Assembly: GCF_000012745.1 (NCBI RefSeq) | Contig: NC_007404.1 | Span: 1,488,001-1,552,000 of the forward strand | Direction of reading: 5' to 3' | DNA length: 64,000 nt | Source of the DNA: Thiobacillus denitrificans ATCC 25259 | GTDB lineage: Bacteria; Pseudomonadota; Gammaproteobacteria; Burkholderiales; Thiobacillaceae | Part shown: positions 51,712 to 61,633 of the stretch, piece by piece | Layout of the letters: every line of letters begins with the position of its first letter | Position numbering within the stretch: position 1 is the first letter of the stretch | The notes under the pieces: generated by a model | Told to the model about the DNA's origin: nothing | The model's input: only the letters and a program-made list of their open reading frames with translations | The model's database searches: none | Program-made: the position numbers and the translations under genes

Positions 51712-54700
51712 GTGACGAATCTTCCGATCTCGACTCGACTGCTGTTGAGCTACCTCCTCGTCGCCGTGCTGCCGCTTGCCGGCCTCGCGGCGTTCTATCT
51801 CGCCTCGTTCGAGGCCTCGCTGACGCAAACCGTGCTCGCGAACATGGCGAGCGTCGCCGACAAGAAAGCCGCGCAGATCGACAGCTACCTGCGCGAGCGC
51901 TCGGAGGACGTCGCCCAGCTCGCCCTGCGCCCCGCGGTCCGCAACGGGTTGCTCGAACTCACGCGCGCGTTTCGCGCGGGCGGCCCCGCTGCGCCGGCCT
52001 ATCTCGACGCCACGCTTCAACTGCGGCGGGCGCTCGAAGATGGCGGAGCCGCGTCGGGTTTCTACGACCTGCTGCTGGTCGACGCCGAAGGCAACGTGCT
52101 GTTCACGCTCAAGCGCGAGCCCGACCTGCTCTCGAATTTGCGCCACGGCCCCTACCGCGACACCGAACTCGCAGCGGGATACGCGCGCGCGATGCGGAGC
52201 GGCAAGCCGCTGCTCACGCGCTTTGCGCCCTACGCGCCATCCGACAACCGCCCGACGGCGTTTTACGTGACGCCCCTGCGCATCGACGGCGAGGTCCACG
52301 GCGCGCTCGCCTTGCAGCTCGACGTGCAGCGCCTCATGACGGTCACGGTCGACCGCATCGGCCTCGGACGCACTGGCGAAACGGTTCTGGCGCAACGCGA
52401 CGGGGACGAGGCGTATTACACCGGCCCGCTGCGCCACGTGCGTGACGCCGCCTACCGCTATCGCGTGCCGCTCAAGCAGGGGGCTGCCCCGATGATCGCG
52501 GCGCTCGCCGGCAGGAATGGCGACGGGGTCGTGCGCGACTACGCCGGGATCGAGACGGTCGCGGCGTGGCGTCATCTTCCGGCCCTGGACTGGGGCATGG
52601 TCGTGAAAATCGACGCCGACGAGGCGCTCGCGCCCGCGCACCATTTGCGCCAGCTGACCTACGTGGCGCTCGCGCTGTTTCTACTGCTCTCGGCTGCAAC
52701 CGCCTTTTTGCTCGGCCGCCGCTTCGCCCGCCCGATTCGCGCGATGACGCGCGTCGCGGACCAGATCGCCGCCGGCGATCTGCGTCAGCGCGTGCCGCAG
52801 GACGGAGGCGACGAACTCGGACGTCTGGCCGCTGCATTCAATCGCATGGCCGACACGCTGGCGGCGTCCTATGACAACCTCGAAGCCGAGGTGGAAAAAC
52901 GCTCGCGCGAATTGCGCGAACTTTCCGCGCTGCAGGGCGCGATCCTCGAGCACGCGGGGGCGCTGGTCGTGGTCCTCGACCGCGAGGGCCGCATCCGCCG
53001 CTTCAACCGTGCGTGCGAGGCTTTGACGCAGTATTCGTTTTCCGAGGTCGAAGGCCGCCAGGTATGGGATTTCATCCCGCCCGAGGAACGACGGATCGTG
53101 CAGGACGAGGCGTTTGCGGTCCTCTTCAACGATCCGGAGCAGTCCCGGAGCACGCTCACCAATCACTGGGTCGCGCGCGACGGAGGTCGCCGTCTGATCG
53201 AATGGTCCAATTCCGTGTTGCACGACGCGCAGGGCAAAGTCGAATTCGTCGTCGCCGTGGGCAACGACGTCACCGATAAAATGCGGGCCGAAGCCGCGCT
53301 CAAGGAAAGCGAGAGCCGGCTCAAAGAGGCGCAGCGTATCGCCCAGGTCGGCAGCTGGGCGCTCGATCTCGTCACGGGTAAATTGATCTGGTCGGACGAG
53401 ATGTTTCGCATTTTCGAAACCGACGAGGCGGCGTTCGGCCAGTCGTACGAGGCCTTCCTCGATGCACTCCATCCGGAAGACCGGGAGCACGTGAACAAGG
53501 CCTACATGCATTCGGTCACCAACCACACGCCCTATGACCTCGTCCACCGGCTTCTTCTGCCGGACGGCCGGGTCAAATGGCTGCATGGGCGCGGCGAGAC
53601 ACGCTACGGCAAGAACGGCGATCCGATCGCTTCCTGCGGTACCGTGCAGGACATCACGGCCCGCAAGAAGCAGGAAGACGCGCTGCGGCTCTACGCGAGC
53701 ATTTTCGAGCACAGCGGCGAAGCGATCCTGATCGCCGACCAGGCGCGCCACATCATCGCGGTGAACCCTGCGTTCACCAACCTGACGGGCTATGCGCTCG
53801 ACGACATCCGCGGCGAGGAACCGACCATTCTTGCCGGGGGGCAAGCGTCCGAAGAGAGCTATCGCAGCACCTGGGCGTCGCTCGAGCAAACTGGCTATTG
53901 GCAGGGCGAAATCATCGACCGCCGCAAGGACGGGACGCTCTATCCGAAGTGGATGGCGGTATCGGTCGTGCGCGATGCGGACGGCGTCCTCACCCATTAC
54001 GTCGCGAGTTTCACCGACATCACCGAGCGCAAGCTCGCAGAGGCACAGATCAAACATCTCGCCTATCACGACCCGCTCACCGGGCTCAGCAACCGCTTCA
54101 GCCTTCAGACGCAACTCGACCAGACCCTCGCGCTGGCGCGTCGCGAACAGCGCACCCTGGCGGTCGTCTTCCTCGACCTCGACCGCTTCAAGTCGATCAA
54201 CGATAGCCTCGGTCACGCGCTCGGCGACCAGTTGCTCGTCGAGGTCGCCCGTCGTCTGCGCGACAACGTACGCGACAGCGACATCGTCGCACGCCTCGGC
54301 GGCGACGAGTTCGTCGTCGTGCTGACCGAAGTGGGCGACGCAGCAGGCGCGGCGCGCGTGGCCGACAAGCTGCTGGGCGCGCTGGTTCCGCGCTACCGGA
54401 TCGGCGGGCACGCGCTGCACACCACCGCGAGCATCGGGATCTCGCTCTATCCGCACGACGGCGACGACGCTGACGCTTTGATGAAGAACGCCGATACCGC
54501 GATGTATCACGCCAAATCGCAAGGTCGCGACAACGTGCAGTTCTTTACGCCCGAGATGAATCAGTCGGTGCTCAAACGCCTGCAGTTCGACCACGATCTT
54601 CGGGTGGCCGTCGAAGCAGGCCAGTTCGAATTGCATTACCAGCCGCAGATCAACAGCACGAGCGGCCGGGTCGTGAAGGTCGAAGCGCTGGTTCGCTGGC

Positions 54701-55350
54701 AGCACCCGCGCGAGGGCTTGGTGTCGCCGGCAGAATTCATTCCGATCGCCGAGGAGACAGGACTGATTCTGCCGCTTGGTGAGTGGGTGCTCAACGAGGC
54801 CTGTCGCCAACTCAGGCTCTGGCGCGACGCGGGTATCACCGACCTGACCGTCGCGGTCAATCTTTCGGCGCATCAGTTGCACTCGCCCGCCCTGATTCCC
54901 ATGGTCGCGCGCACACTCGGCAACCACGGACTCGAGGGCGCCGACCTCTGTCTCGAAATCACCGAGTCGGTCGCCATGCGCGACACGACGGCAAGCATCG
55001 CGCAACTCCAGGCGCTGCGCGACCTCGGCATTCATCTGTCAATCGACGACTTCGGCACAGGCTACTCGTCGTTGAGTTACCTCAAGCTGCTGCCGATAGA
55101 CACGCTGAAACTCGATCAGTCCTTCGTGTGCGAGATCGAGTTCAACCCCAGCGACGTCGCGATCTGTGCGGCGACGATCGCGCTCGCGCACAGTCTCGGT
55201 CTCGAGGTCGTCGCCGAAGGTATCGAGACCGAGACCCAGCGCAGGCTGCTCGCCTCGCATCGCTGCGACTTCATGCAGGGCTATCTGTTCAGCGCGCCGC
55301 TGCCGGCAGAGCGCGCGCTTGCCTACATACGCGAGCAGCAGGCCGCGTGA
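51712..55350 (+). CDS. Cache-HAMP-PAS-GGDEF-EAL cyclic di-GMP signalling protein
   Basis: A 1212-residue membrane sensor from a GTG start. N-terminal transmembrane helix, extracytoplasmic Cache-type region (~35-300, including SVADKKAAQIDSYLRERSED), a second helix (~305-330), HAMP (RRFARPIRAMTRVADQIAAG), three PAS/PAC modules (~400-790), GGDEF (LGGDEF intact, preceded by an RDSD inhibitory site), and EAL (VEALVRWQHP, IDDFGTGYSSLSY, VAEGIETE). Catalytic residues of both domains look intact, so it may make and break cyclic di-GMP. Upstream ATG/GTG choices in this frame lie within the previous gene. Confidence 0.94.
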   Translation: MTNLPISTRLLLSYLLVAVLPLAGLAAFYLASFEASLTQTVLANMASVADKKAAQIDSYLRERSEDVAQLALRPAVRNGLLELTRAFRAGGPAAPAYLDATLQLRRALEDGGAASGFYDLLLVDAEGNVLFTLKREPDLLSNLRHGPYRDTELAAGYARAMRSGKPLLTRFAPYAPSDNRPTAFYVTPLRIDGEVHGALALQLDVQRLMTVTVDRIGLGRTGETVLAQRDGDEAYYTGPLRHVRDAAYRYRVPLKQGAAPMIAALAGRNGDGVVRDYAGIETVAAWRHLPALDWGMVVKIDADEALAPAHHLRQLTYVALALFLLLSAATAFLLGRRFARPIRAMTRVADQIAAGDLRQRVPQDGGDELGRLAAAFNRMADTLAASYDNLEAEVEKRSRELRELSALQGAILEHAGALVVVLDREGRIRRFNRACEALTQYSFSEVEGRQVWDFIPPEERRIVQDEAFAVLFNDPEQSRSTLTNHWVARDGGRRLIEWSNSVLHDAQGKVEFVVAVGNDVTDKMRAEAALKESESRLKEAQRIAQVGSWALDLVTGKLIWSDEMFRIFETDEAAFGQSYEAFLDALHPEDREHVNKAYMHSVTNHTPYDLVHRLLLPDGRVKWLHGRGETRYGKNGDPIASCGTVQDITARKKQEDALRLYASIFEHSGEAILIADQARHIIAVNPAFTNLTGYALDDIRGEEPTILAGGQASEESYRSTWASLEQTGYWQGEIIDRRKDGTLYPKWMAVSVVRDADGVLTHYVASFTDITERKLAEAQIKHLAYHDPLTGLSNRFSLQTQLDQTLALARREQRTLAVVFLDLDRFKSINDSLGHALGDQLLVEVARRLRDNVRDSDIVARLGGDEFVVVLTEVGDAAGAARVADKLLGALVPRYRIGGHALHTTASIGISLYPHDGDDADALMKNADTAMYHAKSQGRDNVQFFTPEMNQSVLKRLQFDHDLRVAVEAGQFELHYQPQINSTSGRVVKVEALVRWQHPREGLVSPAEFIPIAEETGLILPLGEWVLNEACRQLRLWRDAGITDLTVAVNLSAHQLHSPALIPMVARTLGNHGLEGADLCLEITESVAMRDTTASIAQLQALRDLGIHLSIDDFGTGYSSLSYLKLLPIDTLKLDQSFVCEIEFNPSDVAICAATIALAHSLGLEVVAEGIETETQRRLLASHRCDFMQGYLFSAPLPAERALAYIREQQAA

Positions 55351-55453
55351 GGGGCGGCATGCCGACACGAAGCGGCGACAGGCGCGGTCGCCATCCGGAC
55401 CCCCAGTTGCTATCCTCAGTTCAGGAGTGCCCGCCACGCCTCAAGGAGGATCG

Positions 55454-55690
55454 ATGACCGCCCTCACCAAGCCGCAGCTCGACCAGCTCACCGACCAGCT
55501 TCGCGCCAACCGGCAGGCGCTGCGCCAGGAAGTGCGCGAGGAACTCGAAAATTCGGGGGAGCAGCACCGTATCGCGATCCTCAACGCCGAACCCGGCGAC
55601 AAGCAGGCCAACGAGGACGTCTACGTCGCCGTCCGCGACGCCTTCGACGCGGCCAAGCGGCGCCTCGAGGACTACGCGCGCCAGCTGTGA
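55454..55690 (+). CDS. DksA-like/HPF-like chimeric miniprotein
   Basis: A 78-residue protein after a strong AAGGAGGA site. Residues 1-45 (LTKPQLDQLTDQLRANRQAL ... REELENSGEQHR) resemble the N-terminal coil of DksA/TraR proteins. Residues 53-78 (NEDVYVAVRDAFDAAKRRLE plus DYARQL) are 19 of 26 identical to residues 76-101 of the HPF domain of the protein at 45080-45649. It lacks the zinc finger of DksA and most of HPF. It may be a relic fusion or a small ribosome- or polymerase-directed regulator. Confidence 0.75.
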   Translation: MTALTKPQLDQLTDQLRANRQALRQEVREELENSGEQHRIAILNAEPGDKQANEDVYVAVRDAFDAAKRRLEDYARQL

Positions 55691-55712
55691 GCGCGCGCTG
55701 CGGCAGGGCGCG

Positions 55713-57242
55713 ATGACCGCCGCACTCGATACGCCGGCGCCGGGCACGGCGCTGATTCGCGCCCTCCACGATCCGGCCTGCTACGACCATCCCATCGCGC
55801 CGGTCCGCGTGATCGAAACCCACATCTCGTGGGTTTTGCTCACCGGCGACTACGCCTACAAAATCAAGAAACCGCTCGACCTCGGTTTCCTCGACTTCAG
55901 CACGGTCTCGGCGCGCCTGCATGCGTGCTGTGACGAAGTGCGCCTCAATCGCCGGCTCACGCCGGACATCTACCTCGACGTCGTCGCGATCAGCGGCACG
56001 CCCGCCGATCCGCGCATCAACGGCAGCGGCGAAGCCTTCGAGTTCGCGGTGAAGATGCGGCAGTTCGACGCCGACGCGACGCTCGACCGGCTCGACGCCG
56101 CGGGCCGGCTGACCGCCGGGCACGTCGACGCGATCGCGACGACGCTTGCGCGCTTTCATCTCGAAGACGCTGCGCGCGCCGGTGCCGACAGCGCATGGGG
56201 CGAGCCTGAGGGGGTCTGGGCGCCGATGGCGCAGAACTTTGCCCAGCTCGCGCCGCGGCTCACCGACGCGGACGAACGGGCGCTGCTCGACCGGCTGCAG
56301 GATTGGAGCGAAGCCGAGCATCGGCGTCTCGTGCCACTGCTCGCCGCGCGCAAACGCGAGGGCTTCGTGCGCGAATGCCACGGCGACCTCCATCTCGGCA
56401 ACCTCGCCTGGGTCGACGACGGCCTGCTGGCCTTCGATTGTCTCGAGTTCGACGCGGAACTGCGCTGGATCGACATCCAGTCCGAGATCGCGTTCTGCTA
56501 CATGGACCTGCTGCAGCGCGGCCATGCCGAATGGGGGTGGCGCTTCGTCAACCGCTGGCTCGAGGAGACCGGCGACTACGCCGGCCTCGCGCTGCTGCGC
56601 TTCTATGCGGTCTATCGCGCACTCGTGCGTGCCAAGGTCGCCGCCGTCGACGGCGCGCAACACGACGACGCGGCAGCACACCCCCGGCGGCAGGTGCGAA
56701 CCCTGCTCGATCTGGCGCAGACGCTCGTCGAATCGCCTGCGCCGCGACTCGACATCACCCACGGCCCCTCGGGCGCCGGCAAGACGACCGTCACCGACCG
56801 CCTGATGCAGGCACCGGGCGCGATCCGTCTGCGCTCCGACGTCGAGCGCAAGCGGCTTGCCGGCCTGCCGGCGCTCGCCCGCAGCGGGGCCGGCGTCGGC
56901 GAGGCGCTTTACGCCGAAGACGCGACGCGCGCGACCTATGCGCGGCTCGCCACGCTCGCCGCCGACCTGCTCGATGGCGGCTGGCCCGTGGTCGTCGACG
57001 CTACCTTCGGCGCGCGCTGGCAGCGCGACCTTTTGCGCACCGTGGCCGAGTCTCGCGGCGTCGCGTTCCGCATCCTCGACTTCAAGCTCCCGCCTGCCGT
57101 CCTGCGCGAGCGCGTCGAAGCGCGTGCACGCGCGCTCACCGACGCATCCGAAGCCGACCTCGGCGTGCTGGCCCGCCAACTCGAAAGCGCCGAACCGCTC
57201 GCCGCCGACGAGCAGGCGCTGGCCGTGGACGCGGCGTCCTGA
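55713..57242 (+). CDS. Aminoglycoside phosphotransferase-like kinase fused to a P-loop kinase
   Basis: A 509-residue two-domain enzyme. Residues ~1-335 are an APH/choline-kinase-like fold (THISWVLLTGDYAYKIKKP, catalytic HGDLHLGNL at ~223, FDCLEFDAELRWIDI). Residues ~345-509 hold a P-loop (HGPSGAGKTTVTD, ~350) and a nucleoside-kinase/AAA fold (VVVDATFGARWQRDLLR). The fusion resembles proteins common in proteobacteria beside stress genes; the substrate is not known. A single-domain relative without the P-loop part is encoded at 62614-63651. It follows the DksA/HPF chimera after 22 bases. Confidence 0.9.
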   Translation: MTAALDTPAPGTALIRALHDPACYDHPIAPVRVIETHISWVLLTGDYAYKIKKPLDLGFLDFSTVSARLHACCDEVRLNRRLTPDIYLDVVAISGTPADPRINGSGEAFEFAVKMRQFDADATLDRLDAAGRLTAGHVDAIATTLARFHLEDAARAGADSAWGEPEGVWAPMAQNFAQLAPRLTDADERALLDRLQDWSEAEHRRLVPLLAARKREGFVRECHGDLHLGNLAWVDDGLLAFDCLEFDAELRWIDIQSEIAFCYMDLLQRGHAEWGWRFVNRWLEETGDYAGLALLRFYAVYRALVRAKVAAVDGAQHDDAAAHPRRQVRTLLDLAQTLVESPAPRLDITHGPSGAGKTTVTDRLMQAPGAIRLRSDVERKRLAGLPALARSGAGVGEALYAEDATRATYARLATLAADLLDGGWPVVVDATFGARWQRDLLRTVAESRGVAFRILDFKLPPAVLRERVEARARALTDASEADLGVLARQLESAEPLAADEQALAVDAAS

Positions 57243-57367
57243 GCCGCCGCGGACCGGGCACCCGCTTCTCCACGATTCGAAAATCGCCGGCGCCGGGGCC
57301 GGCCTCACATTGGCGATTCGCGCGGACCGTCTACCATTCGAACAGACATCCGCTTTGCGAGGAACCC

Positions 57368-57724
57368 ATGTCGAGAACGACGGAATTGATGAAGTTTCCC
57401 GGCGTGAGCGCCGCCACGCTGTTTTCCCGAAAGGGCTACCCGGATGAATTCGCCGGCCTGAGCGAAGCGGCGGCCACCGAAATGGCGACGCTCTGCGCCG
57501 CGATCACGATGACCGTGGAAATGCAGGGCCGGATGCTCGCACGCATGAGCGACCGTCCGGGCTGGGAGAACTGCTGCGGGTGGATGATGTGGGGACCGGA
57601 ACAATCGGTGTTCGCCGTGCGCGACAGCGCCTGCATCGCACGCGCCGCCGAGGTGCCGTTCAAGCGTCTGATCGATGCCATGGAATCCCTGGCGGCCGAG
57701 CAGATCATCCAGCCCTCACTCTAG
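57368..57724 (+). CDS. DUF2173 family protein (roadblock-like), first of three
   Basis: A 118-residue cytoplasmic protein. MKFPGVSAATLFSRKGYPDE, an alpha helix with AAATEMATLCAAITMTVEMQ, and a C-terminal FAVRDSACIARAAEVPFKRL fit the DUF2173 domain, which is related to roadblock/LC7 folds. It is the most diverged of the three copies and has extra cysteines (NCCGW). AAGGAACC-type bases (GCGAGGAACCC) precede the ATG. It starts the tandem triplet; the next gene is nine bases on. Confidence 0.82.
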   Translation: MSRTTELMKFPGVSAATLFSRKGYPDEFAGLSEAAATEMATLCAAITMTVEMQGRMLARMSDRPGWENCCGWMMWGPEQSVFAVRDSACIARAAEVPFKRLIDAMESLAAEQIIQPSL

Positions 57725-57733
57725 GAGACACTC

Positions 57734-58078
57734 ATGCCGGTGCTGCAAGAACTCATGGATTTACCGGGCGTCTACGGCGCGATCGAATTCTCGTGCACGG
57801 GCGAACTGGGTGAAACCCGGGGCGAGATCGAGCCCGACTTCGCCCGCATCCTCGCGCAGATGTGCGCCGCGAACATGGCGATCTACCGGATGCAGGCGAC
57901 CGGCTGGACGCAGCTGACCGGCCAGGGCGGCTTCCTCCCCGAACGCGGCTTCGCCTTGATGACGCTCGACCACGTGCTCATGGGCAGGGACGGCCAGGCC
58001 GTGCTCGCCCATCGTGCGCAATTCGACTATGACCTCGCCTACCGTCGTTTCAACGCAGCGATCGAAGCAAATCCCTGA
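57734..58078 (+). CDS. DUF2173 family protein, second of three
   Basis: A 114-residue protein with clear DUF2173 features: MDLPGVYGAIEFSCTGELGE at the front, FARILAQMCAANMAIYRMQA in the middle, and GFALMTLDHVLMGRDGQAVL near the end. AGGAGACACTC precedes the ATG. It lies nine bases after the first copy and 13 before the third. Known DUF2173 genes are common in autotrophic and sulfur-oxidising bacteria; molecular function is not established. Confidence 0.85.
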   Translation: MPVLQELMDLPGVYGAIEFSCTGELGETRGEIEPDFARILAQMCAANMAIYRMQATGWTQLTGQGGFLPERGFALMTLDHVLMGRDGQAVLAHRAQFDYDLAYRRFNAAIEANP

Positions 58079-58091
58079 GAGGAGGCCGTCC

Positions 58092-58418
58092 ATGATTGAG
58101 CTGGAGCGTCTCGTGCTGCTTCCCGGCGTCGTCGCGGCATTGCGCTTCAACGACGACGGAACACCGGCCGAAGCGGTCGGCGACCTCGACCAGATCGACG
58201 TCGAGCTGGCCGCCGAACTCTGTTACGCCAACGGCCGTTTCATGCATCACAACAGCGACATGCTGATGACGTTTTCCGGCAAGGACGGATGGGCGCCGCG
58301 CGGCTGGGTCATGAACGGCGAGTTGCTGTCGGTCTGTGGCGCCGGCGACCTTGCATGCTTCGTTCGCAACGACGAGGCGGCTGTCAACGACCTGCTCCAC
58401 CTCATCGCCGAGGTCTAG
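58092..58418 (+). CDS. DUF2173 family protein, third of three
   Basis: A 108-residue protein: LVLLPGVVAALRFNDDGTPA, then LAAELCYANGRFMHHNSDML and GWVMNGELLSVCGAGDLACF, the DUF2173 pattern. The central CYAN matches the CAAN of the second copy. A very strong GGAGG lies ahead of the ATG. The three genes are packed as an operon and may form hetero-oligomers. Confidence 0.87.
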   Translation: MIELERLVLLPGVVAALRFNDDGTPAEAVGDLDQIDVELAAELCYANGRFMHHNSDMLMTFSGKDGWAPRGWVMNGELLSVCGAGDLACFVRNDEAAVNDLLHLIAEV

Positions 58419-58749
58419 GCCCCACTCGGCCTGAGCCTCTCTGCTCGCACCGATCCAACGCGCCCTGCGCGCGCCTTCGGATCCGTCGCGTCTTCGCGCA
58501 CGGCCGGTCGGCTGCGCGCCTCGTCCCGATCTGCCTTCCCCGTCACTCCGTGTTGCGCCTTGCCGCGGCTTCCGTCCGCGGCGTAACGACCTTCGACTCA
58601 CGCTGGCGCCGACCACGATCCTCGACCAATCTGGCGAGTCCTTTGGCGTTGGCGGACCGATATAGGAAACTGTCGGCCCCGCAGGCCCCTCCGGAGAACT
58701 GCCTCGGGCGCCGATTCCACCTCGAATCCACCTGACGGAAAGCACGTAA
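58419..58749. other. 331-base intergenic region without a gene
   Basis: The stretch between the third DUF2173 gene and the mscS gene contains only short, arginine-rich reading frames without ribosome sites. No clear promoter, terminator or dyad is visible. It should carry the mscS promoter. Confidence 0.6.
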
Positions 58750-59871
58750 ATGTTTGATCTTCTGGAAAACTTTGGCAAATCATTCATCGCCTCGTCGTGG
58801 CTGCCGCAAGTCTTGCTCGTGACCGGCGCCGTCGTCACGGTCAACGTCGTCGCCTACACCGTTCTCCACTACCTCGAAAAAGCCGCGCGCCGGACCGCCG
58901 CGGTGTGGGACGACGCCCTGATTCAGGCGGCGCGCCGGCCGGCGACGCTGGCGCTCTGGGTGATCGGCGCGTATTACGCGGCCCGCGTCATCTACGCGCA
59001 CCAGGAGCGCAGCTTCCCCGACGGCCTCACGCTCGCGCGCGACAGCGTCGTCATCGCCGCCTTCGCCTGGTTCCTGCTGCGCCTGATCGGCAACGCGGCG
59101 CGCGGCATGCGGGCACGCGCGCTCGAACCGGGGTGCAAGGTCGATCTGACGACCGTCGACGCGCTGTCGAAGCTCGGACGCATCAGCATCGTCGTTCTTG
59201 CCGGTCTCGTCGTCGCGCAAACCCTCGGGTTCAGCGTCTCGGGCGTGCTCGCCTTCGGCGGCATAGGCGGCATCGCGGTCGGTTTCGCTGCCAAGGACAT
59301 GCTCGCCAACTTCTTCGGCGGGCTGACGATCTACCTCGACCGCCCCTTCGTCGTCGGCGAATGGATCCGCTCGCCGGACAAGGAGATCGAAGGCACCGTC
59401 GAATACATCGGCTGGCGTCACACGCGGGTGCGTGCGTTCAACAAGAATCCGATCTATGTGCCGAACGCGCTGTTCACCAACATCGTCGTCGAAAACCCGA
59501 CCCGCATGACCAATCGGCGCATCAAGGAAACGATCGGCATCCGCTATCAGGATTTCGACAAGATGGCGGCGATCGTCGCCGAGGTGAAAGCCATGCTGCA
59601 GGCGCATCCCGAAATCGACAGCGAGACGACGCTGATCGTCAGCTTCAACGCCTTCGCCGCGTCGTCGCTCGATTTCTTCGTCTACACCTTCACGCGCACT
59701 GTCGAGTGGATTCACTTCCACGAGGTCAAGCAGGACGTGCTGCTGAAAATCGGCGCGATCATCAGCGCCCACGGCGCCGAGATCGCCTATCCCACGCGCA
59801 GCCTGCACATCGAATCGACCCTCGATCCGGCCTCGTCCGAGCCGCGAGCGCCCACAGCCGACGCGGCCTGA
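58750..59871 (+). CDS. mscS: MscS family mechanosensitive channel
   Basis: A 373-residue inner-membrane channel with about four or five transmembrane helices. The pore helix is Gly/Ala-rich ([20 protein letters not shown]), followed by [20 protein letters not shown] and the beta domain ([40 protein letters not shown]). It opens on osmotic downshock to release solutes. The C-terminal vestibule domain is complete. A GGAAAGCAC stretch lies ahead of the ATG. Confidence 0.94.
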   Translation: MFDLLENFGKSFIASSWLPQVLLVTGAVVTVNVVAYTVLHYLEKAARRTAAVWDDALIQAARRPATLALWVIGAYYAARVIYAHQERSFPDGLTLARDSVVIAAFAWFLLRLIGNAARGMRARALEPGCKVDLTTVDALSKLGRISIVVLAGLVVAQTLGFSVSGVLAFGGIGGIAVGFAAKDMLANFFGGLTIYLDRPFVVGEWIRSPDKEIEGTVEYIGWRHTRVRAFNKNPIYVPNALFTNIVVENPTRMTNRRIKETIGIRYQDFDKMAAIVAEVKAMLQAHPEIDSETTLIVSFNAFAASSLDFFVYTFTRTVEWIHFHEVKQDVLLKIGAIISAHGAEIAYPTRSLHIESTLDPASSEPRAPTADAA

Positions 59872-60070
59872 GCGCTGGCCGCCTTGCCGAATAACGGCCC
59901 GAGGCGGCATAATGGCGGTCTTCAGTCAGTCCCTTCCGTGCCCGCACGGGCATCCGTCGGTTCTCCTCACTGGCTTTCCACCGCGCGTCAGCGCGGCCGC
60001 ACCACCGGCACCGCGAACTTTCGCACCTGCCCGGGCAGCGTCTCGCGCCGCCCTTCACGAGGAACACGCA

Positions 60071-60334
60071 ATGGCAAAAGAAGAAGTTATCGAAATGGAA
60101 GGCGTCGTCAACGAGGTCCTGCCGCAGACCCGCTTCCGCGTCACGCTCGACAATGGCTTCGAGATCACGGCCTATGCCTCCGGCAAGATGCGCAAGCACC
60201 GCATCCGCATTCTCGCGGGCGACAAGGTCACGGTCGAGATGTCCCCCTACGACCTGACCAAGGGCAGGATCAACTTCCGCCACAAGGACGCCCATCAGGC
60301 GCCGAGACCCACGGTCGCCCGCCGCTACAACTAA
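60071..60334 (+). CDS. infA: Translation initiation factor IF-1
   Basis: An 87-residue OB-fold protein: [60 protein letters not shown], and RINFRHK. IF-1 binds the ribosomal A-site during initiation. It has a C-terminal extension of ~15 residues ([15 protein letters not shown]) beyond the usual 72. It stands outside the ribosomal protein operon, as do the second infA copies known from several Betaproteobacteria. GAGGAACACGCA lies ahead of the ATG. Confidence 0.95.
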   Translation: MAKEEVIEMEGVVNEVLPQTRFRVTLDNGFEITAYASGKMRKHRIRILAGDKVTVEMSPYDLTKGRINFRHKDAHQAPRPTVARRYN

Positions 60335-60359
60335 GTCCCTTCGGAACCCGCTTCCGGGC

Positions 60360-61457
60360 TCACCAGCGGAGTTCGAGGCGGCCGTCCGGTCCCGGTTCCA
60401 CGCGGGTGCCGAGCATCCGCCCCTCGCGATCCAGGCGCCCGCGCAACCACGCCGCGTCGTCGGCCGCAGCGAAGCCAAGCCGGAAGCGCCGGATCTGCAT
60501 CGGCGTCATTTCCAGTCCCCGCAGACGGCCGCTCGCCCCGTCGATCTCGAGAAAGTACATCAGGCACAGGTCGCTGCGATACGCGGCGTGGTTCGTGATG
60601 CCCTCGTAGTCGTTGAGAAAGTCGCCGCACCCATAGAGGATCGGCCGCTCCCGATGGACCTCGATGCCGATCGGGTGGTGCGACGAGTGTCCGTGAACGA
60701 CGTCGACGCTACAACGCTCGATGAGCCCGCGCGCAAAGGCACGATGCGCGGCCGGTATGCCGTAGCCCCAGTTTCCGCCCCAATGGATCGACGCCACGAC
60801 GATGTCGCCCGGCTGTTTGACGGCCGCAACGTCCGCCGCGATTCCGCGCAGCGTCGCGGCCGAGAGATCGGGCAGCAGGTTCACGCCCGGCGCGTCCGCC
60901 GCGGCAGCCCACGCGGCCGGGACCCCGCTGCTCGAGAGGCCGCAGGAAAACACCAGCAACCGGCCGCCCCCCGGGCAAGGCAGCAGCGCGGGCGCCGCCG
61001 CTTCGGCGAGGTCGTGCCCTGCCCCGCAGGTCGCGAGCCCGGCACCATGCAGCGCGTCGAGCGTGTCGACCAGGCCGCTCACGCCCCAATCGAGGACGTG
61101 GTTGTTGGCAAGCGCGCAGCCGTCGATGCCGGCGGCCGTGAGACAACCCGCGTTGCCGGGGTGCATGCGGTAATGAATGCCTTTGCCGTGCTGCCAGTCG
61201 TCGCTTGCGGTGACAGCGGTCTCGAGGTTGACGAAGCGAAGGTCGGGCGCCACGCGGGCCCATTCGGCGAGCGCGTCGCCCCAGACGTAGTCGAATCCGA
61301 CCGGCCGCGGAATCGGGCCGTGGGCTCGCTCGGCCAGCCGCACGTAATCCTTTGCCGACGTCGCGTAGCCTTCGTGCAGGGCCGGGTCGCCCGGATGCGG
61401 CAGCACCTGGTCGATGCCGCGCGCGGTCATCACGTCGCCGCAGAGAAAAAGGATCAT
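60360..61457 (-). CDS. CapA-family metallophosphatase-like protein
   Basis: A 365-residue protein of the CapA/PGA_cap family: [20 protein letters not shown] (metal-binding Asp), [36 protein letters not shown], and [14 protein letters not shown]. The calcineurin-like phosphoesterase fold is complete. CapA acts in poly-gamma-glutamate synthesis, but no capB/capC homologues are nearby, and the protein has no signal peptide. Start at 61457 matches the conserved motif at once. Convergent with infA. Confidence 0.92.
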   Translation of the reverse strand: MILFLCGDVMTARGIDQVLPHPGDPALHEGYATSAKDYVRLAERAHGPIPRPVGFDYVWGDALAEWARVAPDLRFVNLETAVTASDDWQHGKGIHYRMHPGNAGCLTAAGIDGCALANNHVLDWGVSGLVDTLDALHGAGLATCGAGHDLAEAAAPALLPCPGGGRLLVFSCGLSSSGVPAAWAAAADAPGVNLLPDLSAATLRGIAADVAAVKQPGDIVVASIHWGGNWGYGIPAAHRAFARGLIERCSVDVVHGHSSHHPIGIEVHRERPILYGCGDFLNDYEGITNHAAYRSDLCLMYFLEIDGASGRLRGLEMTPMQIRRFRLGFAAADDAAWLRGRLDREGRMLGTRVEPGPDGRLELRW

Positions 61458-61633
61458 GCGTCGCCTCCCCTGAATGCTACGCCACGGTGAACGCCCGCCG
61501 ACCAGCCTGCCCCTCTGTCCACCGATGGACATCTCCGAGCCCTGCGCTTTCGGTCCACGACCCCTCCCCTCGCGCGCCCGCTCTCAGCTTGGCATACGAT
61601 GAAAGTACCGCCAGTCTCCCGTCGGAAAAAGCC

